Origin: Candidatus Saccharimonadota bacterium
Lineage (GTDB): Bacteria; Patescibacteriota; Saccharimonadia; Saccharimonadales; Saccharimonadaceae
Assembly (NCBI GenBank): GCA_027492735.1
Contig: JAPUEE010000005.1
Span: forward strand, 1 to 64,000
DNA length: 64,000 bases
Direction of reading: 5' to 3'
In this document: piece by piece, positions 8,600 through 17,854 of the stretch
Position numbering within the stretch: position 1 is the stretch's first letter
Layout: the number at the start of each line of letters is the position of its first letter
Translations under genes and position numbers: made by a program
Notes under the pieces: model-generated
What the model was told of the DNA's origin: nothing
Databases searched by the model: none
The model's input: the letters and a program-made list of their open reading frames with translations, nothing else

Positions 8600-10144
8600 A
8601 TGATATTACAGATCAGACGTAATAATACACCAAAGTCTATCGTCGCGACTGCATTTGTCGTTATTGGATTGGCCTTTGGCGTCTGGTCGTATCTACAGCT
8701 CCAACGTCCTGTCGATGCTGCAGATCTACGCAACTTTGACCCGAGTAATATCATGTCTGATTCCGTGATGAGCAACAAAAACAGCATGACCGAAGCCCAA
8801 ATCCAGGCATTCCTAGAGAGTAAAAACCCCTGTAATAATACGAATATTAGTAAGGCTAGCGTATACCACAAAGTTAAAGATGGTAGATTTGTCTGTATGT
8901 ACGAGGACACATTCGACGGTGAAACCGCTGCACATATCATCTGGCAAGCCGGACAAGACTACAGTATCAACCCTCAGGTAATCATCGTTCTACTGCAAAA
9001 AGAGCAAGGTCTCATTACCGATACGTGGCCAAACAGTATTCAGTATCGTTCGGCTACAGGGTATGGATGCCCCGACACAGCAGCCTGCGACGCTCAATAC
9101 TACGGCCTGAAGAACCAGATCCGGCAAGCCGCAAACCTCTTTCGCAATGTCCTGAATGGCGGCTGGACTAACTATCCTGTCGGCAATAACTATGTGCAGT
9201 ATAACCCAAATACTGCATGTGGTGGAACTACTATTAATATCAAAAATCGCGCCACCTCGGCTCTCTACCGCTACACGCCGTATCAGCCAAATCAGTCAGC
9301 GCTCAACGCAGGGTATGGCGCGGGCGACAGCTGTGGTGCCTACGGCAACAGAAATTTCTGGCTATATTTCACCGATTGGTTTGGTCTAACGACGGATATT
9401 ATATGGTCCCCCATGAAATATCCTCGCTTGATGACGGTAGTAAACGGTACTCTAAAAATAAACCCTGCCACCTCAGAATTGGATAGTAATTGGCTAGAAC
9501 CAGGGTCTGACTTGTATCTCACATCCGGTACCAACATTGTCTTTGGCGGAGAAATGATGAACTGCCTGAGAACACAGCACGACACAGTCAACAACATAAA
9601 CCGCTGCGTACTGATGCCCCGTTTGAAAGAATATGAACCAGTGTTCGAGAATATTCTTGAAAAAGATAGAGCATATGTCATCATTCAGGAAACGTGTAAA
9701 TATGAATTTGTCTACCAAAAGTCATCGTGCGAAGATGCAGATCTATATTATGGTCGCATAGTTGAGGCCGTCGCCAAAACGAATGTTCTAGGAATCGATT
9801 ATCTCGTCACAAAATATGATTATGATAACAAAGAAGGCAAGACCGGTATCAGGCTCGACAGGACAACCCCCTACGGACAACCCGGTCAAGATATTCCCGA
9901 AGGTGTTTTTGTCGACCCCACCGAAACCGACAAGAGTCGAGTGGTAATTCAGTATACTTGCAAAATATGGGCATCAACAGCACAACCTGATTGTAATGTA
10001 GAGAGACCACTAAACTCCAAAGATTCTCTAGAAATAGCTAAAAAAATAAAGAAGAATGGTGTTGTTTACTATGTAACCAAACATGACTGGGAAAATAATT
10101 CCGGTAAATATATGTTGCGAGCAGATCGAACAGCCTACAGATAA
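8600..10144 (+). CDS. Secreted protein with a conserved actinobacterial-type domain, possibly cell-wall active
   Basis: 514 residues with an N-terminal signal or anchor helix (about residues 13-31). The next 250 residues carry the pattern FDPSNIMSD ... MTEAQIQAFLESK ... PQVIIVLLQKEQGLI ... RSATGYGCPD ... YTPYQPN ... GDSCGAYGNRNFW. I recognise this arrangement from secreted proteins of Actinobacteria, where it often precedes cell-wall repeats; the E in LQKEQGLI recalls lysozyme/transglycosylase-like folds. The C-terminal 250 residues contain two related blocks (ENILEKDRAYVIIQETCKYE and KSRVVIQYTCKIW with following VTKxDxxNxxGKxxxRxDRT). Enzymatic function is unproven. Confidence 0.6.
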   Translation: MILQIRRNNTPKSIVATAFVVIGLAFGVWSYLQLQRPVDAADLRNFDPSNIMSDSVMSNKNSMTEAQIQAFLESKNPCNNTNISKASVYHKVKDGRFVCMYEDTFDGETAAHIIWQAGQDYSINPQVIIVLLQKEQGLITDTWPNSIQYRSATGYGCPDTAACDAQYYGLKNQIRQAANLFRNVLNGGWTNYPVGNNYVQYNPNTACGGTTINIKNRATSALYRYTPYQPNQSALNAGYGAGDSCGAYGNRNFWLYFTDWFGLTTDIIWSPMKYPRLMTVVNGTLKINPATSELDSNWLEPGSDLYLTSGTNIVFGGEMMNCLRTQHDTVNNINRCVLMPRLKEYEPVFENILEKDRAYVIIQETCKYEFVYQKSSCEDADLYYGRIVEAVAKTNVLGIDYLVTKYDYDNKEGKTGIRLDRTTPYGQPGQDIPEGVFVDPTETDKSRVVIQYTCKIWASTAQPDCNVERPLNSKDSLEIAKKIKKNGVVYYVTKHDWENNSGKYMLRADRTAYR

Positions 10145-10147
10145 TCG

Positions 10148-11638
10148 CTAGGCCAATCTCTTCTTTATTTCCGCAGTTTTCAATAAAGACAAAGATGCTA
10201 GCACTATCATGGTTGGCAATAGTGGCAAGAAATATCTCGCAGACACCTCGACGAGAAGCTGCGCCAAGAATACACCAATGACAAACAACATCATAGCGTG
10301 AATAATACTGGCTTTTTTACTATTAGTGTTCAGGAATTTATGGGTAAACAATAGATTGAGAAATACTAGCAAAGCCATAAATAGCGTTAGTATCCCTCCC
10401 ATATATTTGGAGGGCCAAAAGTTACTTATACTATCCACATTGTAGGCACTGTTAGATTGCTCTCCGGCCATAATAATACTCTTATTGAACAGGAGTACAG
10501 CATTTTGTTTTACAGTCCTCTCTTTCCACCTATCAATACCTCTGCTTTTATATTCCGCCTGAGCCTTGTCTACAGATTTTACTTCCTTGAAAATTTCACT
10601 TTTTTGATCGTTATCGGCCTGGCTCCATCTACCTAGAGAATCGTAGTTAGATCCCACAAAAATATTCCAGCCGCCACTATTCGCTATGCTCGTTTCAAAT
10701 CCAGTTGATTTGGTAAGAATATAGTCATGAAGCTTGTTAACTGCAAAATACGGCACCAGCATTACTAGAACACCGGCTAATGCAACCCATAATCGTATTC
10801 GTCTGGACAATAGTTGATGGGCTATCACCAAAATAATTGCTATTATATAGACAGCCATAATTGGACGAAGGGTATTGGTAACCGAAATAGCAGCCCCCAA
10901 GGCGAGACTAAGCAACAGGAATTTACCCACGTCTTTACGATTTTTAATGAGGAGATAGGACAAAAGAAAACATAAAATAATCAGCGAATTAACTGCAACA
11001 ACTGGTAGAGACAGTCCACAAAACAGTATATTAAATGGACTCAGAGACCACAGTATAGCTCCCCCTATCGCCACGCGCTTGTCGCCAGCTATTCTCTTGA
11101 GCAGAGCATAAATCAGAAAACCACCGAGTGCATCGAATAGTATATTGAGAGCCAGAACAGCAAAGTATCCGCCGCCAAACACCTCCATAGCTATACTGAG
11201 AAGTTTTGTATAGACGAATAGAAATGGATGAATAGCGTAGTACTCATCGGTGTTCAATCCGCCCTTGTCGATAGTAGGATCCGAGACTAGCTGCCCTCCG
11301 TTTTCCGCCATGGCAACAGCCGTACTATAAAAAGTTTGAGGATCGCTCACTGGCTTATACTCATAAAATAGGAACGAAAGCCTGAGCAGCAGCCCTATCA
11401 GTATTGCGAGAAGTAATACTATATTAAGAATCTTTGTATTATTATATATAAATTTTATTATTGTTTTTATACGAGATCTAAACAGATAGCCCACTGCAGC
11501 AATCATAAATAATGCTAGAGCAAAATATTTATCAAACTTTATCCCCACTATGGTATTAGCAAATATAAAATATATGGTAATAAGAAAATAAGCATACACA
11601 AGGAGCTTTAGGCTCGACCTCTTTATCTTATCTTGCAT
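10148..11638 (-). CDS. GT39/GT-C type membrane glycosyltransferase
   Basis: 496 residues with about eleven predicted transmembrane helices. An acidic motif follows the first helices (EYKPVSDPQTFYSTAVAMA), as in the dolichyl-phosphate-mannose mannosyltransferase/ArnT-like superfamily, where an Asp in the first extracytoplasmic loop is catalytic. Such enzymes use polyprenyl-phosphate sugars outside the membrane and fit with the DPM-like GT2 genes nearby. The start is fixed by TATAAT at 11645-11650, six bases upstream of the ATG. The DNA is AT-richer than the replication genes. Confidence 0.75.
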   Translation of the reverse strand: MQDKIKRSSLKLLVYAYFLITIYFIFANTIVGIKFDKYFALALFMIAAVGYLFRSRIKTIIKFIYNNTKILNIVLLLAILIGLLLRLSFLFYEYKPVSDPQTFYSTAVAMAENGGQLVSDPTIDKGGLNTDEYYAIHPFLFVYTKLLSIAMEVFGGGYFAVLALNILFDALGGFLIYALLKRIAGDKRVAIGGAILWSLSPFNILFCGLSLPVVAVNSLIILCFLLSYLLIKNRKDVGKFLLLSLALGAAISVTNTLRPIMAVYIIAIILVIAHQLLSRRIRLWVALAGVLVMLVPYFAVNKLHDYILTKSTGFETSIANSGGWNIFVGSNYDSLGRWSQADNDQKSEIFKEVKSVDKAQAEYKSRGIDRWKERTVKQNAVLLFNKSIIMAGEQSNSAYNVDSISNFWPSKYMGGILTLFMALLVFLNLLFTHKFLNTNSKKASIIHAMMLFVIGVFLAQLLVEVSARYFLPLLPTMIVLASLSLLKTAEIKKRLA

Positions 11639-11673
11639 AGCTTGATTATATCATGCTACAATACCCGTAAGCT
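11639..11673. promoter_or_regulatory. Compact divergent promoter pair
   Basis: Only 35 bases separate two divergent start codons, and both -10 boxes fit inside. TATAAT (11645-11650, minus strand) is six bases from the minus-strand ATG. TACAAT (11657-11662, plus strand) is eleven bases from the plus-strand ATG. Any -35 elements must lie inside the opposing coding regions. Confidence 0.7.
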
Positions 11674-12915
11674 ATGCTATCTCTACAAAAAATACTATAT
11701 GCTATCCAGAAAAACAGATTTCAGATTTTAATCGCCTTTTTATTTTTATTATCATATCTGATTTGTATATTCTATTTTAGAAACTTTATTTCTGGTGATT
11801 TATCTGTCTGGGTAACAAAGTGGTACTCGTGGATCAAAGACCATGGATTCTCGGGAATAGCGTCCGTTTACGACAATACAAATATTAATTACCCCTCTAC
11901 ATATCCTTTTCTTTTATGGATTGTTTCTTTGTTCCATATCGGCAATGATATTTTAGCTATCAAATTAGTAAGTGTAATCTTTGATATATTATCCGCCGTT
12001 GTAGTTTATTTAATTATTAAAAAATTCCGACCAAATTCTAGTTTCTTGCCGGTTCTCGGTGGCGGCCTGTATCTATTTATACCGACAGTATTATTTAATT
12101 CTGGCCTATGGGGTCAGTGCGACTCAATCTATTCGTTCTTCGTACTTGCATCGCTATTGGCCATATATAAAAAGAAGCTCTTCGCAGCATGGATATTCAT
12201 TGGATTCTCTCTCAGTTTCAAGTTGATGGGGCTCTACTTTATACCCGTGCTAGTCTATCACTACGTAAAGAACTTCAAGAAATACTCTGTGGCGGAAAAA
12301 CTATCACCAGCGTTGACCGTTTTGCCACTATTATTAATGTCCATCCCCGGAGCTCTTGCGGGGCTAAGCTTCTCAGATTCGGTGATTATGAAATATATGG
12401 AACGCACTGATCTATCTACGGGAAATCTAGTAGTTGGCAATTTTGGTAGCTTTCTCCAATTTATTCCAAATATTGGTGATTTCAAGATTCCAGCAGTTAT
12501 TTTGACTGCCATATCGGTGCTACTTGTGGGATCATTGTGTCTGTTTTTCGTCAAAAAGAAACACCAAAACGAAGTTGATCTGCTGATTATCCCCATACTA
12601 TTGCCGCTACTATGCTATTTCTTTATGCCGCTAACGCATGAGAGGTATGACTATGCGGTAGTATTGATCTCATTTGTAATTGCTTTTATTTCTCTCAAAA
12701 AAGAGTATGTGGCCATATTTATTACACTGGCTCTCTATGATGTATGGATATATTCATATTATCTGAGACTATTTACAGAATCGCCCTACCCAGAAACTGA
12801 TGGCCGAGTCTTTGCCCTGGTTATCTTTGCCGTCATTCTGTATATGGTCTCGAAGATCGTTGGTTACATCGATATCAAGAAATTAAAAATTGACTCTCCT
12901 ATCTCTGTAAATTAG
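11674..12915 (+). CDS. Gpi18-like GT-C mannosyltransferase family membrane protein
   Basis: 413 residues with about ten transmembrane helices. The first extracytoplasmic loop has ISGDLSVWVTKWYSWI and later NINYPSTYPFLLW. The motif GLWGQCDSIYS is typical of Gpi18/DUF2029-type GT-C transferases, as is THERYDYAVV near the C-terminus. Known relatives transfer mannose or arabinose from polyprenyl phosphate donors outside the membrane. It lies directly upstream of a polyprenyl-phosphate glycosyltransferase that could supply the donor. Sugar specificity is unknown. Confidence 0.75.
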   Translation: MLSLQKILYAIQKNRFQILIAFLFLLSYLICIFYFRNFISGDLSVWVTKWYSWIKDHGFSGIASVYDNTNINYPSTYPFLLWIVSLFHIGNDILAIKLVSVIFDILSAVVVYLIIKKFRPNSSFLPVLGGGLYLFIPTVLFNSGLWGQCDSIYSFFVLASLLAIYKKKLFAAWIFIGFSLSFKLMGLYFIPVLVYHYVKNFKKYSVAEKLSPALTVLPLLLMSIPGALAGLSFSDSVIMKYMERTDLSTGNLVVGNFGSFLQFIPNIGDFKIPAVILTAISVLLVGSLCLFFVKKKHQNEVDLLIIPILLPLLCYFFMPLTHERYDYAVVLISFVIAFISLKKEYVAIFITLALYDVWIYSYYLRLFTESPYPETDGRVFALVIFAVILYMVSKIVGYIDIKKLKIDSPISVN

Positions 12916-12933
12916 CTATGTTATAATATGTAC

Positions 12934-13875
12934 ATGCCTGAGACCCTATACTTGGTTGTCCCCTGCTACAATGAAGAGGATGTACTAAAAGAGACAGCAA
13001 AACGACTTTTATCGAAGGTGAAATCCCTTGCTAGTAAAAAAGTCATATCTTCAAAAAGTCGCATTATATTTGTAGATGATGGATCAGAAGACGCGACTTG
13101 GCAGATAATCGAAACGCTACACAAAAAAGATACTACATACGGTGGTATAAAGTTATCAAAAAACAGAGGGCATCAGAATGCACTCCTGGCTGGACTCATG
13201 ATGGTCAAAGATAGTTCAGATATCGTTATATCTATGGATGCAGATTTACAAGACGATATAAATGCTATCGATGCTATGATCAGCGAATATAAGAATGGGT
13301 CAGAGGTTGTGTATGGGGTTAGGAGCAGTCGCAAAAAGGACTCTTTCTTCAAGCGAAATACTGCTCTATTCTTTTATAGGATTATGCGAAAACTAGGCGT
13401 TGACAGTGTCTACAACCACGCCGATTATCGCCTCATGTCAGCCAGAGCTTTGGCTGAACTGGGAAAATTCACAGAGGTTAATCTATTTTTACGCGGTCTA
13501 GTGCCCCTGCTCGGGTTCAAGTCAACAGTTGTCGAATACGAGAGAAGCGAGCGCTTCGCAGGTGAGTCAAAATACCCTTTGCGAAAAATGATTAATTTCG
13601 CAATAGATGGTATTACTAGTTTCTCTATCAAACCCATTCGCCTCGTATCATCGGCTGGAATTGCAGTTTCAATAATAAGTGTATTTATCCTGCTCTACTC
13701 TCTGGTTCAACACCTGCTGGGAAACACCGTTAGCGGATGGACGTTTACTATATTTTCTATTTGGCTACTGGGTGGAGTACAGATGATATCAATGGGAATA
13801 ATTGGCGAATATATAGGCAAGATATATTCCGAATCAAAGGCTCGGCCGCGGTTTATCATCGAAAAACAACTTTAG
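12934..13875 (+). CDS. Polyprenyl-phosphate glycosyltransferase (DPM1/GtrB-like GT2)
   Basis: 313 residues from ATG 12934; TATAAT at 12922-12927 is six bases upstream, which argues against the ATG at 12928. It has an N-terminal GT2 domain (LYLVVPCYNEEDVL, FVDDGSEDATW, SMDADLQDD) and two C-terminal transmembrane helices ending in GIIGEYIGKIYSESKARPRF, the classic GtrB/ArnC/dolichol-phosphate-mannose synthase layout. It transfers a sugar from a nucleotide sugar to polyprenyl phosphate, making the donor used by GT-C enzymes such as its two upstream neighbours. Confidence 0.92.
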   Translation: MPETLYLVVPCYNEEDVLKETAKRLLSKVKSLASKKVISSKSRIIFVDDGSEDATWQIIETLHKKDTTYGGIKLSKNRGHQNALLAGLMMVKDSSDIVISMDADLQDDINAIDAMISEYKNGSEVVYGVRSSRKKDSFFKRNTALFFYRIMRKLGVDSVYNHADYRLMSARALAELGKFTEVNLFLRGLVPLLGFKSTVVEYERSERFAGESKYPLRKMINFAIDGITSFSIKPIRLVSSAGIAVSIISVFILLYSLVQHLLGNTVSGWTFTIFSIWLLGGVQMISMGIIGEYIGKIYSESKARPRFIIEKQL

Positions 13876-13885
13876 TAATTCTACT

Positions 13886-14749
13886 TTATTTGTATGGAAA
13901 GGCTCCGATTATGCCTCTTTGGATTTTTCGGAGATTAATTACTTTTGTATAATCATGCTCCAATTCTCGGAGATAGTCGTCATCCAATATTCTCGCAATA
14001 TCAGCTTTTTTATACTGTTTGTCTATAGACGAATAATAATCCCTGAATTTATATTCTCCGCCCACAACTAAATCGCTAAACTGTATGTGGATATTAGGGA
14101 TTCCGAAACTATCAGCAAAAATCAATCCGTGGAGTGACGATGATAGTATTAGTTTACATTCCGTAATTTGCCTTGCCACCTCTTGCGGCCTATCTAGCGG
14201 ATCTATCACAATAAATCTATCGTCATTCCGCATCTTGGACACCACCTCGTGACTTACATCTACATAATGAGCTACTACACCGATCTTGTTGGATTTATTA
14301 TTAGATTTTTGGTAAACAATATTAGCGAGCAATCCTGGATCGCCTAGAGGAATGTGCGGTTTGTCGATTCGGCTTCTCGTCTCCTCGCCTCTGACCACAT
14401 AGTAATCTAGGCCGCTCGCACGCTCCTTTGTTTCGTCCTTTTTGGGCGGTACTATAAATCCACTTCCCCAGACCTTTATTGATGTATTGTTTGATTCTAT
14501 AGCCGTTTCAAGGATAGAGCCTGCTCCTATGATTTCACACTCGGTAATTGGCGTCCATTCTGTCCTGTAGCCAAAAATGCTTAAAATTATTTCCGGTGTG
14601 ATCTCATCTCCAAAATTCCCCTTGGCGTTTTCGTGTCGCCAATACCAAAGTTTTAGCGGTTGTTTGCGATTGTTTATAGACCGCCTCAACAATGATTGCC
14701 GTAGTCCCAGGACAAATAGCAATCTATTTCTTATGATTCTTTTTATCAT
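13886..14749 (-). CDS. Polysaccharide pyruvyl transferase family protein
   Basis: 287 residues of the CsaB/WcaK superfamily. Marks are NFGDEITPEIIL near residue 45, GAGSIL, IPLGDPGLLANI and the C-terminal SSSLHGLIFADSFGIP. Family members add pyruvate from phosphoenolpyruvate as a ketal to surface sugars, giving negative charge; some members are sugar transferases. The ATG overlaps the stop of the Wzt-like gene by four bases (ATGA), so the three genes Wzm, Wzt and this one form a coupled operon. Confidence 0.85.
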   Translation of the reverse strand: MIKRIIRNRLLFVLGLRQSLLRRSINNRKQPLKLWYWRHENAKGNFGDEITPEIILSIFGYRTEWTPITECEIIGAGSILETAIESNNTSIKVWGSGFIVPPKKDETKERASGLDYYVVRGEETRSRIDKPHIPLGDPGLLANIVYQKSNNKSNKIGVVAHYVDVSHEVVSKMRNDDRFIVIDPLDRPQEVARQITECKLILSSSLHGLIFADSFGIPNIHIQFSDLVVGGEYKFRDYYSSIDKQYKKADIARILDDDYLRELEHDYTKVINLRKIQRGIIGAFPYK

Positions 14750-15909
14750 TTATACTCAAACTTTTCTTGGGGTTTCCAATAAATATCGCTTGGGTACGTT
14801 CCCTTATTCACTATTTCAAAGCTAGTGGCTTTATTGAATATAGCATACTCCTTGGATCTATCTCTGGATTTTATGCCAACTTGAACATCAAAAATTCCAT
14901 TAGGAAAGATATTTTCTATCTCAATGACTAGATTACTGATGGTCTTGAGATCTATTTTGTGAGGAATTTTTTCATCACTGGTCCAGCGATACACAATCTC
15001 GCCGTTATCTCGATTTATCAAAAAAGTAATGACGGGGTCAGATATTTCTTTCATTGCTTTTAGGCTAATTTCAAATTTGATGCCCTTGTCGGTTTTTTTA
15101 GAGGTGGCAGTGATCTCTGCATAATCAGATTTATTGTCTTCGCTAACTATTTTTTCAGTTTGATTATTATTTAACTCTCGATAGATTTTTGCAATATCTA
15201 CCGGATCGCCTATTTCTAGTTTATGTTTCTTGTCAACCAAAATTGCCTTGTTGCAGAACTGCTGAACCGAGTCCATAGAGTGAGTCACTAGTATAACGGT
15301 CTTTTTCTCCCTCTTTAGGTGGGCAAAATATTGAAAACATTTTCGCTGGAATGCCTCGTCTCCGACCGCCAGGACCTCGTCGAGAACCAAGATGCTGCCC
15401 TCGGCTTTTATGGCAATAGAAAACGCCAGGCGGACTTGCATGCCGCTAGAATAGTTCTTGAGCTTTTGATCCATGAACTCTTCGAGTTCGGCAAACTCAA
15501 CAATTTCATCGTACATTGCCGAAACTTCTTCGTGCGAAAAGCCGAGTAGTGCACCATTCAGGTAAATATTTTCGCGTCCTGTCAGTTCAGGATTAAAACC
15601 TACACCTAATTCGATGAACGGTACAAGTTTACCGTTAACAATAATTTTTCCAGAGTCAGGTACATATATCTGAGATATGAGCTTTAGCAGTGTCGACTTG
15701 CCCGAACCGTTTCGGCCAACGATACCAAAAAAGTCACCTTCTTCGACCTTGAAACTAATATTTTTGAGAACGTGCTGTTCGGTGTAGCCTTTTACTCCTC
15801 GAACACGATTGATAAATGCCTGTTTGATACCGCTCGCTTGCTCTGTGGGCAAACGAAAGCTTTTGTTAACATTCCTGACTTCGAGAGCTATTTTTTTATC
15901 AGATGCCAT
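14746..15909 (-). CDS. Wzt-type ABC exporter ATPase for surface polysaccharide
   Basis: 387 residues. The N-terminal ABC domain shows Walker A GRNGSGKST, signature YSSGMQVRLAF, and Walker B SILVLDEVLAVGDEAFQRKC with its switch TVILVTHS. After about residue 240 follows a Wzt-like C-terminal beta domain of about 140 residues that in relatives binds the glycan to be exported (substrate recognition). It powers export of a lipid-linked glycan with the adjacent permease, whose stop is two bases upstream of its start. Confidence 0.93.
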   Translation of the reverse strand: MASDKKIALEVRNVNKSFRLPTEQASGIKQAFINRVRGVKGYTEQHVLKNISFKVEEGDFFGIVGRNGSGKSTLLKLISQIYVPDSGKIIVNGKLVPFIELGVGFNPELTGRENIYLNGALLGFSHEEVSAMYDEIVEFAELEEFMDQKLKNYSSGMQVRLAFSIAIKAEGSILVLDEVLAVGDEAFQRKCFQYFAHLKREKKTVILVTHSMDSVQQFCNKAILVDKKHKLEIGDPVDIAKIYRELNNNQTEKIVSEDNKSDYAEITATSKKTDKGIKFEISLKAMKEISDPVITFLINRDNGEIVYRWTSDEKIPHKIDLKTISNLVIEIENIFPNGIFDVQVGIKSRDRSKEYAIFNKATSFEIVNKGTYPSDIYWKPQEKFEYK

Positions 15910-15911
15910 AA

Positions 15912-16748
15912 CTACATGATCTCCGCAAATTTCTTAGAATTTCGTGAAAAATATACCGCTCCAACTATCACAATTAGCACCGTCAGCAGAATCGGTATGG
16001 CGGCTAGCCATATGTTATTCACCGTGCTCCAGGTGGTCGGAACAGTCGTAGGAGATATGAGATTATGTCGCACGTCCTGGATGGTCTGAGCAACTGGATT
16101 GAGCATAATAATCTTTTGTGCCTCCATGCCAAATATATGTATTTTTGCTACTAGGGCAAGCGGATAGATAATTGGCATAGAGTAGAATAAGATCTGCAGC
16201 ACCACCTCCCATATATGCCCGATATCGCGAAACTTGACATAGAGTGTCGAGAGAAAGAGGGCTAAACCAAACGCTAGGAAAAATAGTTGAATAATATTTA
16301 GCGGCACGATAAATATCAGGTTAGTAAAGTTTGCATGAGTTGTGTGCATTGTTACCGATGCAAAAATGATCACTACGATTAGATTAATAACGAGTGATAT
16401 GAGAGAGCTCATCATTGCTGAGAGAATGATGATGTATTTTGGGAAATTAATTTTCCTCAAAATATCGCCACGTCCAACAATCGATCCCATACCGACACTC
16501 GTCGCCTCAGTAAAGAAACTCCAGAGTGAAATACCCAGTAATAATACTAGAGGATATTGCGATGTGCCGTCTGTAAATTTTAAGAATTTCACAAACACCA
16601 TGTACATTACCGCGAAAAGCAGCAATGGCTTTAGAACCGACCACAAAACTCCTAGAAACGATCCTTGGTAACGTAGTTTAAAGTCGGTCTTTACCAACTC
16701 ATACAAAAGCACACGATTCTTCTTGTCTAACAGTCCACTTTTTACCAT
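15912..16748 (-). CDS. Wzm/TagG-type ABC exporter permease for surface polysaccharide
   Basis: 278 residues with six hydrophobic segments and the ABC-2 permease pattern: amphipathic N-terminus (LLYELVKTDFKLRYQGSFLG), then FTEATSVGMGSIVGRGDILRKINFP and RDIGHIWEVVLQILFYSMPIIY. It forms the membrane channel with the Wzt-like ATPase. TATAAT at 16760-16765 lies eleven bases before the ATG. Confidence 0.93.
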   Translation of the reverse strand: MVKSGLLDKKNRVLLYELVKTDFKLRYQGSFLGVLWSVLKPLLLFAVMYMVFVKFLKFTDGTSQYPLVLLLGISLWSFFTEATSVGMGSIVGRGDILRKINFPKYIIILSAMMSSLISLVINLIVVIIFASVTMHTTHANFTNLIFIVPLNIIQLFFLAFGLALFLSTLYVKFRDIGHIWEVVLQILFYSMPIIYPLALVAKIHIFGMEAQKIIMLNPVAQTIQDVRHNLISPTTVPTTWSTVNNIWLAAIPILLTVLIVIVGAVYFSRNSKKFAEIM

Positions 16749-16789
16749 ACTTACTCTTAATTATACCACGATGATGGTATACTCATACT
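16749..16789. promoter_or_regulatory. Divergent promoter pair between permease and GT2 genes
   Basis: This 41-base gap holds a minus-strand TATAAT (16760-16765) and a plus-strand TATACT (16778-16783). The latter is exactly six bases before the plus-strand ATG at 16790. No ribosome-binding site is evident for either gene, so both transcripts are predicted to be leaderless or nearly so. Confidence 0.65.
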
Positions 16790-17821
16790 ATGAATAAACC
16801 GCTCGTTAGCGTCATTATCCCAGTTTGGAATACTGGAGCTTCCGTATGCAACATGACCGACGCTATCCTGGGCCAATCGTTCAGGGATTTTGAGCTCATT
16901 CTGATTGACGATGGATCAACAGATAGTACATTGTCGGTTCTCCGAAAAATAGAGAAGGTCGATTCACGAGTTAGGGTTTTTACAAAACCAAACGGCGGAC
17001 CATCGAGTGCACGAAACCTAGGGCTAGAAAAAGCAGGTGGAAAATACATCCAATTCTATGATGCCGATGACGGCATAACGCCACATTCTCTCGAAATTTG
17101 TATCGATGCCGTGCTGGCCAGCAAAAGCGATATTGTCGTCTCTGGCTGGCAAATTTACACCGTTCGAAACAATAAAATACATAATAAACACACACCATAT
17201 GTTTTGCGAGATGAAACAGTATCAAATAACCTCGAAGCCTATGTTTTACGCTCGCTAGGTACCAATGGTATGCTCTATAATTTATGGAATAAGCTCTTTC
17301 GAGCTGATATTATTCGGGAGCATCATCTACGATTTCGCGAAGATCTCAGTTTCGGTGAAGATCTCGTCTTTGCACTTCATTATTTCTCGCACATATCACG
17401 CCTCCAGGTTATCTCTGATGTAACCTATCATTACCAGGAGAGTAGTGCTGGGACATTTGGAAAATCAGCACTAAATACAACATTCCGCCAGATCAATTCA
17501 GAGGAGCTCGCTGTATTCGCGAGTAGCAACAAAACTCCAGAGATTAATGATTTGTTTCATTGGATTGAGTGGAGATGGTTATTGTCATATTGGCTCCTCG
17601 TCGCTCGTAGTCGTAGGTCATATCGCCAGAAAATTGTGAGTTTGAAAAAAAACTTGGGTGGTGAGTATGTAGTGGCTAAAACCACCCGGTTTATAGGGAT
17701 AAAAAAAGTCCTGATGGAGCGTAGCGCCGCCATATTACGATACCTGCCGCACCTTACGTTATGGATTATGTCGTTAGCGGTGACATTAAAACATTTTCGG
17801 ACCTGGGCAAAATCCTTATGA
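16790..17821 (+). CDS. Family 2 glycosyltransferase
   Basis: 343 residues with an N-terminal GT-A domain: VSVIIPVWNTGASV, LIDDGSTDST, then FTKPNGGPSSARNLGL and the DxD in QFYDADDGI. The C-terminal third is basic and ends with a hydrophobic patch (YLPHLTLWIMSLAVTL) that may bind the membrane. It belongs to the surface-glycan locus. Substrates are unknown. Confidence 0.9.
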   Translation: MNKPLVSVIIPVWNTGASVCNMTDAILGQSFRDFELILIDDGSTDSTLSVLRKIEKVDSRVRVFTKPNGGPSSARNLGLEKAGGKYIQFYDADDGITPHSLEICIDAVLASKSDIVVSGWQIYTVRNNKIHNKHTPYVLRDETVSNNLEAYVLRSLGTNGMLYNLWNKLFRADIIREHHLRFREDLSFGEDLVFALHYFSHISRLQVISDVTYHYQESSAGTFGKSALNTTFRQINSEELAVFASSNKTPEINDLFHWIEWRWLLSYWLLVARSRRSYRQKIVSLKKNLGGEYVVAKTTRFIGIKKVLMERSAAILRYLPHLTLWIMSLAVTLKHFRTWAKSL

Positions 17822-17854
17822 TGTCGCCAGAGACTATAGTGATATAATGTTGTC

